Source: GWB2-37-7 sp049684915
Lineage (GTDB): Bacteria > Bacillota > Clostridia > Lutisporales > Lutisporaceae
DNA length: 15,803 nt
Direction of reading: 5' to 3'
NCBI GenBank assembly: GCA_049684915.1
Contig: JBAVGO010000148.1
Location: forward strand, 1 to 15,803
Part shown: piece after piece, positions 15,372 through 15,803 of the stretch
Position numbering within the stretch: the stretch's first letter is position 1
How the letters are laid out: every line of letters begins with the position of its first letter
Made by a program: the position numbers and the translations under genes
The notes under the pieces: model-generated
What the model was told of the DNA's origin: nothing
The model's input: the letters and a program-made list of their open reading frames with translations, nothing else
Databases searched by the model: none

Positions 15372-15400
15372 ATTGTAATATAGGTGGGAAAATTTATCAA
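15372..15400 (-). promoter_or_regulatory. Sigma-A promoter of the methyltransferase gene
   Basis: On the minus strand TTGATA (complement of 15395-15400) and TACAAT (complement of 15372-15377) each match the consensus at five of six bases, with a 17-bp spacer. The start point would lie just upstream of the ribosome site. Confidence 0.65.
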
Positions 15401-15409
15401 AAGAATATA

Positions 15410-15803
15410 TTATTTAAAGAATTCTCCAATCTTTTTAAAAAGATTATTATCCTTAGCTACACTTGCATCAGCCTCAGTCTCAGGAATTTTATGATCTTCT
15501 ATAGTAGTTGCTTTTATCTCCGACTCTTTCTGTATGGGCTCAGTCTTTGGATTGCTGTTTTCCACAAATTCTATGCCCTCTTTTTTGCTTAATTCATCAG
15601 GATTTGGAATATTCGCAGAGCCTACAAAGATAGAGGTTGCTTCAGGTCGATTTAACAGCTTGTTGGATTTCATAAAATGATCCTTGAAATTACTCTTTTT
15701 TAACTTGTTGATATCACTGGTTTCATGTTGAGAGATCTGTATGGGTTTATTAGAAATATTTGTAGTTTTAATATCATCAGTAGATATATTTTTACTTTCT
15801 ATT
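15410..15803 (-). CDS. C-terminal end of an unrecognised low-complexity protein (partial)
   Basis: The minus-strand frame is open from the window edge to TAA at 15412-15410, giving about 130 visible residues. There is a Met codon at 15673, but no clear ribosome site before it, and the frame continues upstream, so I treat this as the tail of a longer gene. The visible part is rich in Lys, Glu, Asn, Ser, Thr and Ile, with no membrane helix or recognised domain. It ends in a short amphipathic KKIGEFFK. The sequence looks disordered. Its function is unknown and the beginning lies outside the window. Confidence 0.6.
   Translation of the reverse strand, partial: IESKNISTDDIKTTNISNKPIQISQHETSDINKLKKSNFKDHFMKSNKLLNRPEATSIFVGSANIPNPDELSKKEGIEFVENSNPKTEPIQKESEIKATTIEDHKIPETEADASVAKDNNLFKKIGEFFK

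Overview
The window is AT-rich, strong AAGGAGG-type ribosome binding sites precede several of its genes, and it carries SLH-anchored surface proteins, many intrinsic terminators, a GAAC-N4-GTTC type LexA box and a guanidine-I riboswitch. Together these point to a Gram-positive Firmicute, most likely a member of the Clostridia. No species assignment can be made from the sequence alone.

Layout. (1) 2-3439, plus strand: the 3' part of a nonribosomal peptide synthetase gene, with an adenylation domain, carrier protein, thioesterase and a 12-helix MFS transporter in one chain. It ends at a strong terminator. (2) 3659-6652: a secreted mosaic surface protein (C-type lectin-like domain, class 3 lipase, RTX-like calcium repeats, three SLH domains). 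(3) 6737-9079: a two-gene lipoprotein operon, a PstS-like binding protein and a duplicated DUF4163/DUF3298-type lipoprotein, closed by a terminator. (4) 9473-11189, minus strand: a compact RiPP cassette. It consists of a radical SAM/SPASM maturase and, 94 bp downstream, a 33-residue Cys-rich precursor peptide too short for usual gene callers. The cassette lies between two direct, collinear copies (about 92% identical) of a 193-bp repeat. (5) 11858-12153: a guanidine-I (ykkC) riboswitch with a recognisable terminator-type expression platform. It now leads only into the wreck of what looks like an SMR guanidinium exporter. (6) 12247-12936: a short radical SAM protein related to COG0731. (7) 12997-14622: an SOS-type operon, with a LexA box inside a near-perfect sigma-A promoter, then a 71-residue WYL-like protein and RarA. 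(8) Minus strand, 14632-15803: a class I methyltransferase with its own promoter, and the C-terminal end of a low-complexity protein running off the window.

The middle of the window (about 9.1-13.0 kb) behaves as an accessory region. It holds repeat copies, a 48-bp element with perfect 10-bp terminal inverted repeats, a decayed gene, long AT-rich non-coding stretches and the RiPP cassette. The flanks are more ordinary housekeeping or envelope genes. The best candidate for an undescribed system is the radical SAM maturase plus the CCC-containing precursor peptide. Second is the orphaned guanidine riboswitch, whose read-through could now reach the downstream radical SAM gene.
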